Shown piece after piece: positions 37,101-45,636 of a stretch of 64,000 nt of DNA (positions are counted from its first letter, which is position 1; each line of letters begins with the position of its first letter). Position numbers and translations under genes: made by a program. The DNA comes from Marinicella meishanensis. Its GTDB lineage: Bacteria; Pseudomonadota; Gammaproteobacteria; Xanthomonadales; Marinicellaceae. The notes under the pieces were generated by a model that saw only the letters and a program-made list of their open reading frames with translations, did not search any database and was not told where the DNA came from. Location of the stretch: assembly GCF_019931145.1 (NCBI RefSeq), contig NZ_JAIOUV010000011.1, positions 62,001 through 126,000 on the forward strand, written 5' to 3'.

Positions 37101-38369
37101 GATGGCGGCCTTGTTGGAGTCCAGCAACAGCAATTGTATTTCGGGATGCTCTGCGGCCAACCATTCGTGCAGATAAGAGCCCCCATTGAGCGCCACCGTG
37201 CGGCCTTGCAGCTCACTGAGCTGGGTGATGGCGGCGGCTTCGCTGCGCAAGTATACGGCGGTAGGCACCGATAAATAGGGATCGGTGAAATTGAGAAAGG
37301 ACGCTCGATCAGCGGTCCTCACCACCCCACTCAAACCATCCAGCTGCCGATTCTTGACCGCCTCCAACACGTCATTCCAGACCCCTGTTTGCACCTCAAT
37401 ACGCAATCCAGAATATTGTTCAATCAAATCCACATAGGCCGCCGCAATGCCATTGTGTTGTCCATCGCTGTCGCGGAATTCAAATGGCGGCCATTGCCAA
37501 TCGGCACCGAACAAAACCGTTGGGTGGTCATCCAACCACCTTTGTTCAGCTGCTGTTAACTGGATTTTTTTGGTCAACCCCGGTTGGCCATCCAGCCATT
37601 GTTGCAAAATGGCCTGGTGTTCTTCTTCGGTGATGGCAGACAAGGCTTTATTGAGGATCGGCACCAAGGGTTGCATGTGCTTGGCCACCGCCATGTAGAC
37701 CAGGTTGTGAATCCCGTCACCTGCCGGCGCATGGGGCACGATAAGGGTGATGCGATTGGCTTGTAACAAGCGATTGATCCGTTGATACGAACCCAGCAAC
37801 ACATCGGCCTGGCCACCCAACACCAAGGCAATCCCTTCGCTCATGGATTGGGTGTTGATGATGGTGGCTTGGGGATATTGGTCTTGTAGGTATTCGCGTC
37901 GGGCGAAATCGGTCGGCATGGCCACGGTCAAGCCATTGAGTTCGTCCAGCGACGTCAACTTCAGATCACTGCGCACAAAAAAGTGGTCAAAGATGGGCAT
38001 GTACGGTTGGGTGAAAGTCAGGTCCGAGAGGCGGGCTTCGTCACGAAACACCGCCGGCATCAGATCCATTTGACCCGCCGCCACCTGACTCAGGTGCGGG
38101 AAGAAGTCATCCACTTTGACGTCGAATTGCAGCCCGGTTTTGCGCTCCAACAAACGCAAGTATGCTGCCGTCAGTCCCTGGTGCTGACCGGAATTATCGG
38201 CGTAATCAAACGGAATCCAATCCGTACCTCCGGCGGTTTTGATCACCGGATTCTCTTGCATCCAAGCCTGTTCAGCTGCGGTCCATTGTTGGGCCTGGGT
38301 CGGGTTCTGGTAGGCCGCCAACATGACCCAAATGCATGACCAAAGCAACCACAGACCCCGTGTGTTCAT
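34155..38369 (-). CDS. Hybrid sensor kinase with three periplasmic solute-binding domains
   Basis: The protein has 1404 residues and is BvgS/EvgS-like. After a signal-type N-terminus there are three family 3 solute-binding domains in the periplasm: about 28-265, 270-510 and 520-750. The first two begin with the same pattern, WxxENPVIKTAGGTDWIPFDY and WLDDHPTVLFGADWQWPPFEF. A membrane helix follows (YGLALAVAAVLSLLLFVIISW), then a PAS domain, a HisKA domain with His931 (NMSHEIRTPMN), ATPase and a receiver with Asp1225 (LMDIRMPVMDG). The last 150 residues are helical but show no Hpt-type His. The likely ligand is an amino acid-like small molecule. It lies 18 bases after the HD-GYP gene, its probable output partner. 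Confidence 0.9.
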   Translation of the reverse strand: MNTRGLWLLWSCIWVMLAAYQNPTQAQQWTAAEQAWMQENPVIKTAGGTDWIPFDYADNSGQHQGLTAAYLRLLERKTGLQFDVKVDDFFPHLSQVAAGQMDLMPAVFRDEARLSDLTFTQPYMPIFDHFFVRSDLKLTSLDELNGLTVAMPTDFARREYLQDQYPQATIINTQSMSEGIALVLGGQADVLLGSYQRINRLLQANRITLIVPHAPAGDGIHNLVYMAVAKHMQPLVPILNKALSAITEEEHQAILQQWLDGQPGLTKKIQLTAAEQRWLDDHPTVLFGADWQWPPFEFRDSDGQHNGIAAAYVDLIEQYSGLRIEVQTGVWNDVLEAVKNRQLDGLSGVVRTADRASFLNFTDPYLSVPTAVYLRSEAAAITQLSELQGRTVALNGGSYLHEWLAAEHPEIQLLLLDSNKAAIEAVSYGNADAYIGNVAVADYVINESLLTNLKVVLQLHQFQTAVGLGVRQDLPELTAIIRKALAMITAEQHLAIRNQWVAQDAERVNLLPVERGLLNRLQVITFKPGIQGLPLGALGEDGQYMGINADFMEKMATSLSMPFEYVPAGSELPHDMTFSHLNDRTLSDGFVAMPPHLTTDVVMVMPDDTPFVKDLNQISDLSLGVLAGAPFLTDIQADFPQLKVTELASFEAAVAALNGEQIGALLMPFAEARYLLNEQSIGFLKIVGKTQYKVAYSFYVANTHPELPGIVTKALDQISQDDKAQITDRWLALNIVEKRSYGLALAVAAVLSLLLFVIISWNRRMHAEIQARVATEQALAAEKENFEIMFEKSGDANLIFQNGEIVACNNKVVEMFGLDDKAELLGSNFERWLPEQQIDGEQSSVFMRRMVHESLHNVNQRFECQIRRKDGSTFWADAIFTRIKHNEASALYVVWRDISEQKHMAQQLLETTAHAEEANQAKSLFLANMSHEIRTPMNAIIGFTELLDEQIQEPHLKSYVKTIRSAGDTLLMLINDILDLSKIEAGKIDSQTVAFNPHEYFEDIGQIFSINMQKKGLQLVLDIDPSVPDILQLDINHLRQVMFNLLGNAIKFSEQGLIHLRVNTFESSRRHTGLEIAVQDQGIGIPESDHERIFEAFEQQKNQDRNQYSGTGLGLAISKKLVQHMGGDITVQSAVGQGACFTIRLPKVPIPSSQQATASLPNRQPQNKQYRFKSGVLLVVDDNYQNRALIAEYFADSAVTSIHAENGLDALNCVAKHAIDLVLMDIRMPVMDGYEAAKKIKATHPEMPIIALTASVLKDDHDRIEQGSFDGFIPKPVIKNRLFEALSEFLPHDLITKGEADAAAPQALSPTELSKLPDLLAYLRGPVHKAWDLAMATQNMKDIRTFVVLLQDSEQQLKLHLINDYTRQLLTQVEAFDIQAMQSSLHAYGRIIRQVEAINKEDQA

Positions 38370-38387
38370 CGGGCACCTCCTTGGCTA

Positions 38388-39437
38388 TCAAGACATTTCG
38401 GCAATGGCAACGAACTCATCGAGGTGTTGGATAAAGATGTCAACCAAATTGGGATCAAATTGCTTGCCTTTCAGATCAACAATGTAATCAACGGCCTCTT
38501 GGACCGGCCAGGCATCCTTGTATTTGCGTTTGTGGGTCAGCGCATCGAACACGTCGGCGATCGCCACGATGCGTCCATAGATGTGTATGTCATCACCTTG
38601 CAAGCCTTGGGGATAACCCGTGCCATCCCATTTCTCATGGTGGTGATAAGCAATCATGGCCGCGGCTTTGATGAATTTGCGGGGCGACAGTTTCAGAAAT
38701 TGGTAGGCGTTGGTGGTGTGGGTTTTCATCACTTCCCGCTCTTCATCGGTCAACGGTCCGTCTTTGTGCAAAATGGACTGCGGGATGGTGATCTTGCCAA
38801 TGTCGTGCATGGGCGAGGCATGAAAGATGATGTCTTCGTCCTCGGCATTCAAACTGGGGTGGTAGAACGCCAACAAACGGGAGATTTCGGCCACCCGTTT
38901 GATGTGTTGGCCCGTTTCATCCGAAGTGGCTTCCATCAACTCGGTGAGCATGAAAATCATTTCCTTCTGATTCTGCTCCAATTCGGACAAGATCCGTTGC
39001 TCTTTGCTCTTCAGTTGTTTTTGCAACACCAGGTTGTTTTGTTGCAGCACTTTTTTGGCTTGGTACAAATCCAGATGGGTTTTCACCCGGGCAATCAATT
39101 CGGAAGAATGAAAGGGTTTGGTGATGTAGTCCACACCACCCAAATTAAATCCCTCGGTGATTGAATCCACATCCACCCGCGCGGTCAGAAAGATCACTGG
39201 GATGTCTTGCAACCGGGGGTCTTGTTTCATGAACTGACACACTTCAAAACCGTTGATGTCTGGCATCATGACATCCAACAGCACCAGATCAAAGCTGTTG
39301 GTTTTCAACAATTCTTGGGCTTGGCTGCCATTCAGGGCATAGGAGAATTCATAACCCTGTTCCTTGAGGATGTTCATGACCACCTGAATGTTTTCAGACA
39401 CATCATCAACAACCAACAGATTGTAAGTCAATTCCAC
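38388..39437 (-). CDS. HD-GYP response regulator, predicted c-di-GMP phosphodiesterase
   Basis: The protein has 349 residues. The receiver domain (1-120) has Asp55 in LVLLDVMMPDINGF and the switch Lys in ITKPF. A coiled-coil linker (about 125-160) leads to an HD-GYP domain with HD at 211-212 (HDIGKITIP) and HHExxDGTGYP (GYP at 274-276). All catalytic motifs of an active HD-GYP enzyme are intact, so it should hydrolyse c-di-GMP when phosphorylated. The architecture is RpfG-like. The neighbouring hybrid kinase is the likely partner. Confidence 0.92.
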   Translation of the reverse strand: MELTYNLLVVDDVSENIQVVMNILKEQGYEFSYALNGSQAQELLKTNSFDLVLLDVMMPDINGFEVCQFMKQDPRLQDIPVIFLTARVDVDSITEGFNLGGVDYITKPFHSSELIARVKTHLDLYQAKKVLQQNNLVLQKQLKSKEQRILSELEQNQKEMIFMLTELMEATSDETGQHIKRVAEISRLLAFYHPSLNAEDEDIIFHASPMHDIGKITIPQSILHKDGPLTDEEREVMKTHTTNAYQFLKLSPRKFIKAAAMIAYHHHEKWDGTGYPQGLQGDDIHIYGRIVAIADVFDALTHKRKYKDAWPVQEAVDYIVDLKGKQFDPNLVDIFIQHLDEFVAIAEMS

Positions 39438-39478
39438 GACATCTTCTCCACGGTTTTCATTTCATGATAACACAAATT

Positions 39479-40018
39479 TCATGCAACGTGAGGCTGGCTG
39501 GTCCATGCCAGCACCAAGTCATCAATTTGCCAGGCATGGATTTGATTGGCGTCCAAACGTTGCAGCTTCTGGCTGGCCATCTGGTAACACCAACAGGCAG
39601 TCGGTAACCGCTGCTCCAGGACCTCGATGAGGTGCCAGATGCACAGCGCCTCAGTGGCCAGCAATCCGGTCATGGCGATGCCGGTTGCTGCCACTGGATG
39701 TGCCACCTTATGCGTGGGTTCGGCCAGCGACACCACCAAAAAGGCCAAGGCATCACCGACATTCTCAAACCCACCTGAAAAGGTGTTGTCCAGGTACACC
39801 GTTTGGTGTGCTTGGGCTTGGATGGCACTGCCATCGGCCAGTCGTTTTCCAAACAAGTCAGTCAGAAAGACCCGCACCCTGGGACCGATTTGGTAATCCG
39901 GCAACACCCCGCCAGCCGGCAAGTCCAAGCGAAGCAAGTCGAATCGATCATCGGCATACAAGGCCGTGATGCGGTGGGCCGCCAACTGGTGGATGGTTGG
40001 CACTTGGGCATCATTCAT
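39479..40018 (-). CDS. Unknown protein, 179 residues
   Basis: Not recognised. The first half has a beta-rich, cupin-like rhythm (DLLRLDLPAGGVLPDYQIGP, RVRVFLTDLFGKRL). The second half is helical, with CIWHLIEVLEQRLPTACWCYQMA. There is no signal peptide. It lies 41 bases upstream of the HD-GYP gene on the same strand, so it could be the first gene of that operon. Its own upstream side abuts the palindromic element at 40026. The ribosome site is poor. Confidence 0.55.
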   Translation of the reverse strand: MNDAQVPTIHQLAAHRITALYADDRFDLLRLDLPAGGVLPDYQIGPRVRVFLTDLFGKRLADGSAIQAQAHQTVYLDNTFSGGFENVGDALAFLVVSLAEPTHKVAHPVAATGIAMTGLLATEALCIWHLIEVLEQRLPTACWCYQMASQKLQRLDANQIHAWQIDDLVLAWTSQPHVA

Positions 40019-40025
40019 GTTGGTT

Positions 40026-40143
40026 AGGGCCTGTTATCAGCAACTGAATGACAACTGTTCATATCACAAAGGTCACGACGACTGCCTTAATGGCTGATTA
40101 ATGCGATCCAGCAGCCGCCATGCAGTTGCTGTTAACAGGCCCT
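40026..40143. mobile_element. Short palindromic (MITE-like) element, copy A
   Basis: This 118-base element is bounded by 21-base inverted repeats (40026-40046 and 40123-40143) matching at 20 of 21 positions. The outer part is AGGGCCTGTT, read inward from each end. Just inside, GAATGACAACTGTTCATATC and AAAGGTCAC match copy B at 56893-57160, as does GCGATCCAGCAG near the right end. The middle of copy B is missing, so this looks like an internally deleted relative. It has no coding capacity. Confidence 0.8.
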
Positions 40144-40232
40144 TGTATGCGGAAAATGTCTATTCATTTCAATCAATCCGTCGGTGGATTCTGGTACCAT
40201 TTGTGCCTTTAGAAAGCACAAATGGGCACGGT

Positions 40233-41147
40233 ATGGGCAAAGGCACACACGAATACATTGAAGACGAACGCAACCGATCAATCCTGATCAACATCAACGG
40301 CAAACTGAAACCCCGTGAACAAGCCATGGTTTCGGTGTTCGACAGCGGCTTCATTTTGGGTGATGGGGTGTGGGAAGGCTTGCGCTTACACCAGGGGGTG
40401 GTGGTGTTCTTGGCCGACCACCTCAAACGCCTGTACCAAGGGGCCAAGGCACTGGATCTGGACATTGGCATCAGCCCCGAAGCCATGACCCAACGGCTGT
40501 ATGACACCTTGGCAGCCAATGACATGCACGACGGGGTGCACATCCGTTTGATGGTCACCCGCGGGGTCAAAATCACCCCGTACCAAGACCCACGCTGCAC
40601 CCTCCCTGGCAGCACCATCGTCATCATCGCCGAATACAAAAACCCATCGCCGCGCAAAATCGAAGGTGGCATCAAACTGTTCACCACCCATGTGCGCCGC
40701 GGATATCCGGATGTGCAAGATCAAAAAATGAATTCACATTCCAAGATCAATTGCATCCAGGGCTGCATCCAGGCCGCCAAAGCCGGGGCCGATGAAGCCC
40801 TGATGTTGGACCCCCACGGCTTTGTGTCCACCTGCAACTCCACCCACTTTTTCATCGTCACCGATGGTGAAGTCTGGACCTCCACCGGTGATTTTTGTCT
40901 GGGCGGCATCACCCGTTCCAAAATCATCCTCCTGTGTGAAACCCATGGCATTCCGATCAAACAAAAGAATTTTTCCTTGTTTGATGTGTATGGTGCCGAC
41001 GAGGCATTTGTCACCGGGACCTTTGCCGGCATCACCCCAGTGAACGAGGTTGATGGCCGCTTGATTGGCGATGGCCAAACCCGCGATCTGATCAAACGCT
41101 TGCAGGATTTGTACATCGCCTTGATCCACTCGGAGGTATCGGCATGA
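40233..41147 (+). CDS. Class IV PLP-dependent aminotransferase
   Basis: The protein has 304 residues and the fold of branched-chain and D-amino acid aminotransferases. SVFDSGFILGDGVWEGLRL is the typical N-terminal motif. Lys171 (SHSKINCIQG) is the PLP lysine. ADEALMLDPHGFVSTCNSTH replaces the usual Glu-containing segment of branched-chain enzymes, so the substrate may differ. The ATG at 40233 (MGKGTHEYIEDE) is chosen; a longer in-frame reading from 40101 would begin inside the palindromic element. The downstream sulfotransferase overlaps by four bases, suggesting a shared pathway. Confidence 0.85.
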   Translation: MGKGTHEYIEDERNRSILININGKLKPREQAMVSVFDSGFILGDGVWEGLRLHQGVVVFLADHLKRLYQGAKALDLDIGISPEAMTQRLYDTLAANDMHDGVHIRLMVTRGVKITPYQDPRCTLPGSTIVIIAEYKNPSPRKIEGGIKLFTTHVRRGYPDVQDQKMNSHSKINCIQGCIQAAKAGADEALMLDPHGFVSTCNSTHFFIVTDGEVWTSTGDFCLGGITRSKIILLCETHGIPIKQKNFSLFDVYGADEAFVTGTFAGITPVNEVDGRLIGDGQTRDLIKRLQDLYIALIHSEVSA

Positions 41148-41890
41148 GCGACTCATTGATTCGCATCGCCATGTGGTCTGGCCCCCGCAACATTTCCACC
41201 GCCATGCTGCGGGCCTGGGAAAACCGCCCAGACACGGTGGTGGTCGACGAACCTTTGTATGGCCCATATCTGGCCACCACTGGCAAGCGGCATGCCGCGT
41301 ATGAAACCATCATGCAAGTCCAGGGCACCGACTGGCGCCCCATCGTCAAGGCCCTGACCGAAGCAAAACCTGCCGATGCCGATGCCGGCACCCAAATTTT
41401 CTATCAAAAACACATGAGCCACCATTTGACTGATGACATCGAACTGGACTTTGTCGGCCAATTGCGCCATGGGTTCTTGCTCAGGCACCCCAATGAGGTG
41501 CTGGCTTCCTATTTGCGCAAACACCCCCGGGCCACCCCGGCTGACTTGGGTTATCCGCAGCAGGTGCGCTTGTATCAATGGCTGCGCGAACACACCGACC
41601 AACATCCGCCGGTGATGCTCGCCAAGGACATCCTGCAAGACCCCAAAAACATGCTCAGCAAACTGTGTGCAGCCCTGGGTGTGCCGTTTGATGAGGCCAT
41701 GCTGTCCTGGCCCAAAGGTTACCGTGAGTCCGATGGGGTGTGGGCCGAACATTGGTACAACCGGGTGATCGAATCCACCGGCTTTGCGCCCTACCGACCA
41801 AAAGAGAACACCCTCAGCCATGAAGAACAAGCCATCGCCGATGCCTGTTTGCCCTACTATGAACAGTTGGCTGAATGGGCCATGCGTTGA
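41144..41890 (+). CDS. Sulfotransferase family protein
   Basis: The protein has 248 residues. The N-terminus RIAMWSGPRNISTAMLRAW matches the 5'-phosphosulfate loop of PAPS-dependent sulfotransferases. LRHPNEVLASYLRKHP resembles the 3'-phosphate-binding segment. The acceptor is unknown. The ATGA overlap with the class IV aminotransferase suggests the two act together. It is convergent with the aspartokinase gene. Confidence 0.8.
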   Translation: MSDSLIRIAMWSGPRNISTAMLRAWENRPDTVVVDEPLYGPYLATTGKRHAAYETIMQVQGTDWRPIVKALTEAKPADADAGTQIFYQKHMSHHLTDDIELDFVGQLRHGFLLRHPNEVLASYLRKHPRATPADLGYPQQVRLYQWLREHTDQHPPVMLAKDILQDPKNMLSKLCAALGVPFDEAMLSWPKGYRESDGVWAEHWYNRVIESTGFAPYRPKENTLSHEEQAIADACLPYYEQLAEWAMR

Positions 41891-42034
41891 TTTTTTTGTT
41901 GGCTCCTCCCGTGTGATGATCAGCACTTTCGCTGAATTCATCATTGGTTCTGAGCTGCTGGCCAAGAACCAATGGCTGGCACTGAAGTTGTTGCCGGTAA
42001 AAACCCCACAACCCAAAGGCCAATTGGAATTCCG

Positions 42035-44443
42035 TCAAGCCGACTGAAGCACTTCGATCAAATCATTCAGCACCCCGGCGGCGGTCACTTCACGGCCGGC
42101 CCCCGGGCCTTGGATCACCAAGGGGTTTTCGGCGTACCAGTCTGATTCCATGATGAAGATGTTGTCACCGGGTTTGAGCTTGGCCGCCGGATGATCTGCG
42201 GCCACGGCTTTGAGTTCCACGCGCAATTCCTCAGCCGTCACCCGGGCCAGGTAACGCAACACCTGTCCTGCCTTTTGCGCCTGCTGCCAGAGACCGGTAA
42301 AGTGTTCATTGATGGCTGCTGACCGCTGCCAAAAATCAACCAACGAGCCAGTTAAGAAGTGTTTGGGGATGACCGGCTCGAAGGTGATTTTATGCGGTTT
42401 AAATCCCAGCTCTCGGGCCAGGATCCAGGCTTTGCGGTACACGTCTTGCCCAGACAGGTCCTCTCTGGGATCCGGTTCGGTGTAGGCTAGCTCATGCGCT
42501 TGTTGCACCCAGTCCATGAACGGCCGCTGGCCATCAAAGCGCCCAAACAACCAAGACAAGGAGCCTGAAAACACACCACTGATGGCCTGCAATCGATCCC
42601 CGCTTTCGGTGATTTTTTGCACGCTGGACTGCACCGGCAAAGCCGCGCCGACGGTGGTGTTCTTCAACCACAAACGACCCTGCTGTTGGATGGCTTGTTC
42701 GATCTGTGTGGCCCAGACGTCATCGGCAGCGGCCAATTTGTTGGCTGAAATCAAATGCCAACCATGCTGAGCCCAGCCCAGGTATTGTTTGGCCACCGCT
42801 TCACTGGCAGTCAAATCAATCACCACCGCGGGGTGGCCTTGCAACGGTGCCAAGCGCTCATACAGTTGCCCTTGCTCATTGGCCTGATCCAACACCAGTG
42901 GCTGGTCCAACAAGCACTGCTCACTGAAATGAAAATGGCGGCTGTTGGCCACCGCCACCACCCGCAGTGATTGTCTCACCCGTTGCTGAATGTCGGCTTT
43001 GTGTCGCTGCAACAGCCGCAAAAACTGCTGGCCAATGTTGCCATGACCCAACACGATGATTGGCAACGACGGCGCCAGCTCAAAAAACGTCTGGTGCAGG
43101 TCCTGCAGCAAGGCTGTGGCCTCGGTGTCAGCCACCAACACACTCAAGGTGTGCTCATTGGCGGGGTAATGGTAGCCATGCACCGCAAACCAGGCCATGC
43201 GATGGAGAAACTGGCCAATGATCCGGTGGTCTTGTCGAATTTCTTGCCCCACCGCACTGATTAAACTGAAACCGGCTTGCTGTTGGCTGAGGCTCAGGCC
43301 CAACTGTTTGATCAATTGGGTGGCTTTGAAACAGTCCGGGCGTTCCACACAGAAACTCAGTTGGTTTTGGGTGCGGTCATATTGGTTGGCGTAGTTGCTG
43401 ATTTGTGCCACCGTTAATTGGGTTTGCAGTTGCCGGGCTTGCAGTTCAGTCACTGCGGACAAACTCAGCCGCGTCAATCCACTTTTGTGGGCCAAGGTTT
43501 TCACTTGGATGTCTGCTTGGGGGTGTGGGTAAGCCGTCGTCACGACATCGGTGCCAGCAGTGCCTGACAAACAGGCGTTGATGACCATGGGGGTGCGTTG
43601 TTGTAATAAGGGGGCAATGGTTTTGGGGTGTAACACCGAAGAACCGAGTTCCGACAAGGCTTGGGCTTCACTCAAGGTCAATGTTGGCACCCGCCTGGCA
43701 GCCGCAATCAGGCGTGGATCGGCGCTGTATACGCCATCAAAATCGGTCCACAAACAGACCTGATCGGCGGCCAGTAACTGGGCCAAAATGGTGGCGGTGT
43801 AGTCGCTGCCATTGCGGCCCAAAGTGACGCATTCACCGGCTTCATTTTGAGCTATGAACCCGGTCACGATTTGGATCGGCCAGGTCTGCAGACCCTGGCT
43901 GCTTGACACCGTGTGAGCCGCGCGGTGTTCGGTGATGTGCGCTTTGGCTGCGGCTTGTTGGATGACGTGGTTCTGTCCATCCACCACCAGAAATTGACTG
44001 GCATCCAACCAACCATTGGGGATCTGCAAGGCTGTCAATTTGGCAGCCAACAATTGCGCCGACCACAGCTCACCATGGGCCAGGATCTGGGCATCGGTGA
44101 TCGCCCGTTGCTCTCGGCGGTTCTGCAATTGCAACAAGTCTGCACGCACTTGCTTGAGCAATTGTTTGGCCAATCCGGTATCGGGGCCCAAGGTGCTGCG
44201 GATCAGCTGTGCCAAGTAAACCAGCAAATCCTGCCAGGCTTGATCGTGGCCGCCCAGCCAGTCCAACAACCAATCGGTCACCGGGCCATTGGCCGAGACC
44301 ACCACCACATCACCGGGCCTGACCTGGGCCACCAAGGTTTGTACCACCCGTTCGATGTGCGCGGCATCTTGTAATGAACTGCCGCCGAATTTATGCACCC
44401 GGACCGCTTGTTGCGGTCGGGTTTGTGCGCCCAATGTTGGCAT
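42035..44443 (-). CDS. metL: Bifunctional aspartate kinase / homoserine dehydrogenase
   Basis: The protein has 802 residues. The N-terminal aspartokinase has VHKFGGSSLQDAAHIERV, the GRNGSDYTATILAQ loop and WTDFDGVYSADPR. ACT-like regulatory segments cover about 300-450. The C-terminal homoserine dehydrogenase has IIVLGHGNIGQQFLRLL (NAD(P) binding) and HELAYTEPDPREDLSGQDVYRK (catalytic). It supplies homoserine for MetX and MetB just upstream in the same operon, so it is named as the methionine-linked isozyme. ThrA is an equally valid label. The ATG at 44443 has AGGAG. Confidence 0.9.
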   Translation of the reverse strand: MPTLGAQTRPQQAVRVHKFGGSSLQDAAHIERVVQTLVAQVRPGDVVVVSANGPVTDWLLDWLGGHDQAWQDLLVYLAQLIRSTLGPDTGLAKQLLKQVRADLLQLQNRREQRAITDAQILAHGELWSAQLLAAKLTALQIPNGWLDASQFLVVDGQNHVIQQAAAKAHITEHRAAHTVSSSQGLQTWPIQIVTGFIAQNEAGECVTLGRNGSDYTATILAQLLAADQVCLWTDFDGVYSADPRLIAAARRVPTLTLSEAQALSELGSSVLHPKTIAPLLQQRTPMVINACLSGTAGTDVVTTAYPHPQADIQVKTLAHKSGLTRLSLSAVTELQARQLQTQLTVAQISNYANQYDRTQNQLSFCVERPDCFKATQLIKQLGLSLSQQQAGFSLISAVGQEIRQDHRIIGQFLHRMAWFAVHGYHYPANEHTLSVLVADTEATALLQDLHQTFFELAPSLPIIVLGHGNIGQQFLRLLQRHKADIQQRVRQSLRVVAVANSRHFHFSEQCLLDQPLVLDQANEQGQLYERLAPLQGHPAVVIDLTASEAVAKQYLGWAQHGWHLISANKLAAADDVWATQIEQAIQQQGRLWLKNTTVGAALPVQSSVQKITESGDRLQAISGVFSGSLSWLFGRFDGQRPFMDWVQQAHELAYTEPDPREDLSGQDVYRKAWILARELGFKPHKITFEPVIPKHFLTGSLVDFWQRSAAINEHFTGLWQQAQKAGQVLRYLARVTAEELRVELKAVAADHPAAKLKPGDNIFIMESDWYAENPLVIQGPGAGREVTAAGVLNDLIEVLQSA

Positions 44444-44457
44444 GTTTGGCTCCTGCT

Positions 44458-45636
44458 TTATTTGATGACGGCTTGTTGGACCGTTTGGATTTGACTTCGG
44501 GACAGGCCCAATTCCAGATCGGCCAACAAGTCATCGACCTGTTCTATGCCCACCGACAGGCGGATCAAATTGTCTTTGATGCCCGCTTCGCGCTGGGCTT
44601 GTGGCGCCATCGCCGCGTGCGTCATGGTGGCCGGGTGACAAATCAATGATTCCACCCCGCCCAAAGATTCGGCCAAAGTGAAATATTTGAGGTTGTTGAC
44701 CAAGCTCTTCACCGCCTCGGTGCCGCCTTTCAGTTCGAATGACAGCATCGCACCAAAATGATGCTGCTGTCTGGCCGCAATGGCGTGGCCGGGGTGGTCT
44801 TCCAGGCCAGGGTAATGGATTTTCTCCACCGCCGGGTGCAATTGCAAAAAGGCCAGAATCTGCTCGGTGTTCTCCAGGTGCTGTTTCATGCGCACATTCA
44901 AGGTCCGCAAACCACGCAGGGTCAACAAACTGTCAAAGGGCGCGGCGGTGATGCCGATGCAATTGGCCCACCAGGTCAGCTGTTCAGCCAACTCAGCGGT
45001 CTTGGCCAGCACCGCGCCACCCACCACATCGCTGTGGCCATTGATGTATTTGGTGGTTGAGTGCACCACCAAATCTGCCCCCAAGGTGATGGGTTGTTGC
45101 AAAGCCGGTGACAAAAAGGTGTTGTCCACCACCTTCAGCACCTCTGGTCCTGCCTTTTCACACAAGGCATGCACGTCCACCACCCGCAGCAATGGGTTGC
45201 TGGGGGTTTCGATCCACAACAAATCAGTTCGATCTTGCAACGCTTGGTGCACCGCTGCGGCATCGGATTGATCAACAAAATCGACCTGCAGCTGGCCTTT
45301 TTCATGCAAGGTGGTAAACAAGCGAAAGGTACCCCCATAACAATCATGCGGGGCCACCACCCGGGCCTGATTGGGCAACAACTGGGTCACCAACAACACC
45401 GCCGACATGCCGGTTGAGGTCACCACCCCACCGGCGGCTTGTTCCAGTTCGGCCAAAGCTTCGGCCAACAAGTCACGGGTTGGGTTGCCGGATCGCGAGT
45501 AATCATATTTGCGCGGCTGATTGAAATCAGCGAAGGCATAGTTACTGGACAGGTACAACGGCGGGGTCACCGCGCCGTGCAGGCCATCGCAATCAATACC
45601 CGCTCGCACGGCGGTGGTTTCGTTCAATATGGTCAT
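44458..45636 (-). CDS. metB: Cystathionine gamma-synthase
   Basis: MetB condenses activated homoserine with cysteine. It resembles the E. coli enzyme throughout: YDYSRSGNPTRDLL, PHDCYGGTFRLF, LWIETPSNPLLRVVD, and VHSTTKYINGHSDVVGG with the PLP Lys. TLAESLGGVESL also matches. The ATG at 45636 (MTILNETTAVRAG) is preferred over TTG 45651, and overlaps the metX end by 44 bases. A related gamma-lyase or sulfhydrylase activity cannot be excluded from sequence alone. Confidence 0.9.
   Translation of the reverse strand: MTILNETTAVRAGIDCDGLHGAVTPPLYLSSNYAFADFNQPRKYDYSRSGNPTRDLLAEALAELEQAAGGVVTSTGMSAVLLVTQLLPNQARVVAPHDCYGGTFRLFTTLHEKGQLQVDFVDQSDAAAVHQALQDRTDLLWIETPSNPLLRVVDVHALCEKAGPEVLKVVDNTFLSPALQQPITLGADLVVHSTTKYINGHSDVVGGAVLAKTAELAEQLTWWANCIGITAAPFDSLLTLRGLRTLNVRMKQHLENTEQILAFLQLHPAVEKIHYPGLEDHPGHAIAARQQHHFGAMLSFELKGGTEAVKSLVNNLKYFTLAESLGGVESLICHPATMTHAAMAPQAQREAGIKDNLIRLSVGIEQVDDLLADLELGLSRSQIQTVQQAVIK

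Noticed and set aside
40101-40232. N-terminal extension of the class IV aminotransferase
   Set aside because: It begins inside the palindromic element and has no family similarity; the ATG at 40233 fits the family.
41784-42047. A small plus-strand frame after the sulfotransferase gene, ending inside the aspartokinase gene
   Set aside because: The part free of other genes (41891-42034) encodes about 45 plausible residues (MISTFAEFIIGSELLAKNQW onward), but it has no ribosome site and overlaps both neighbours. It was too weak to list as a gene.
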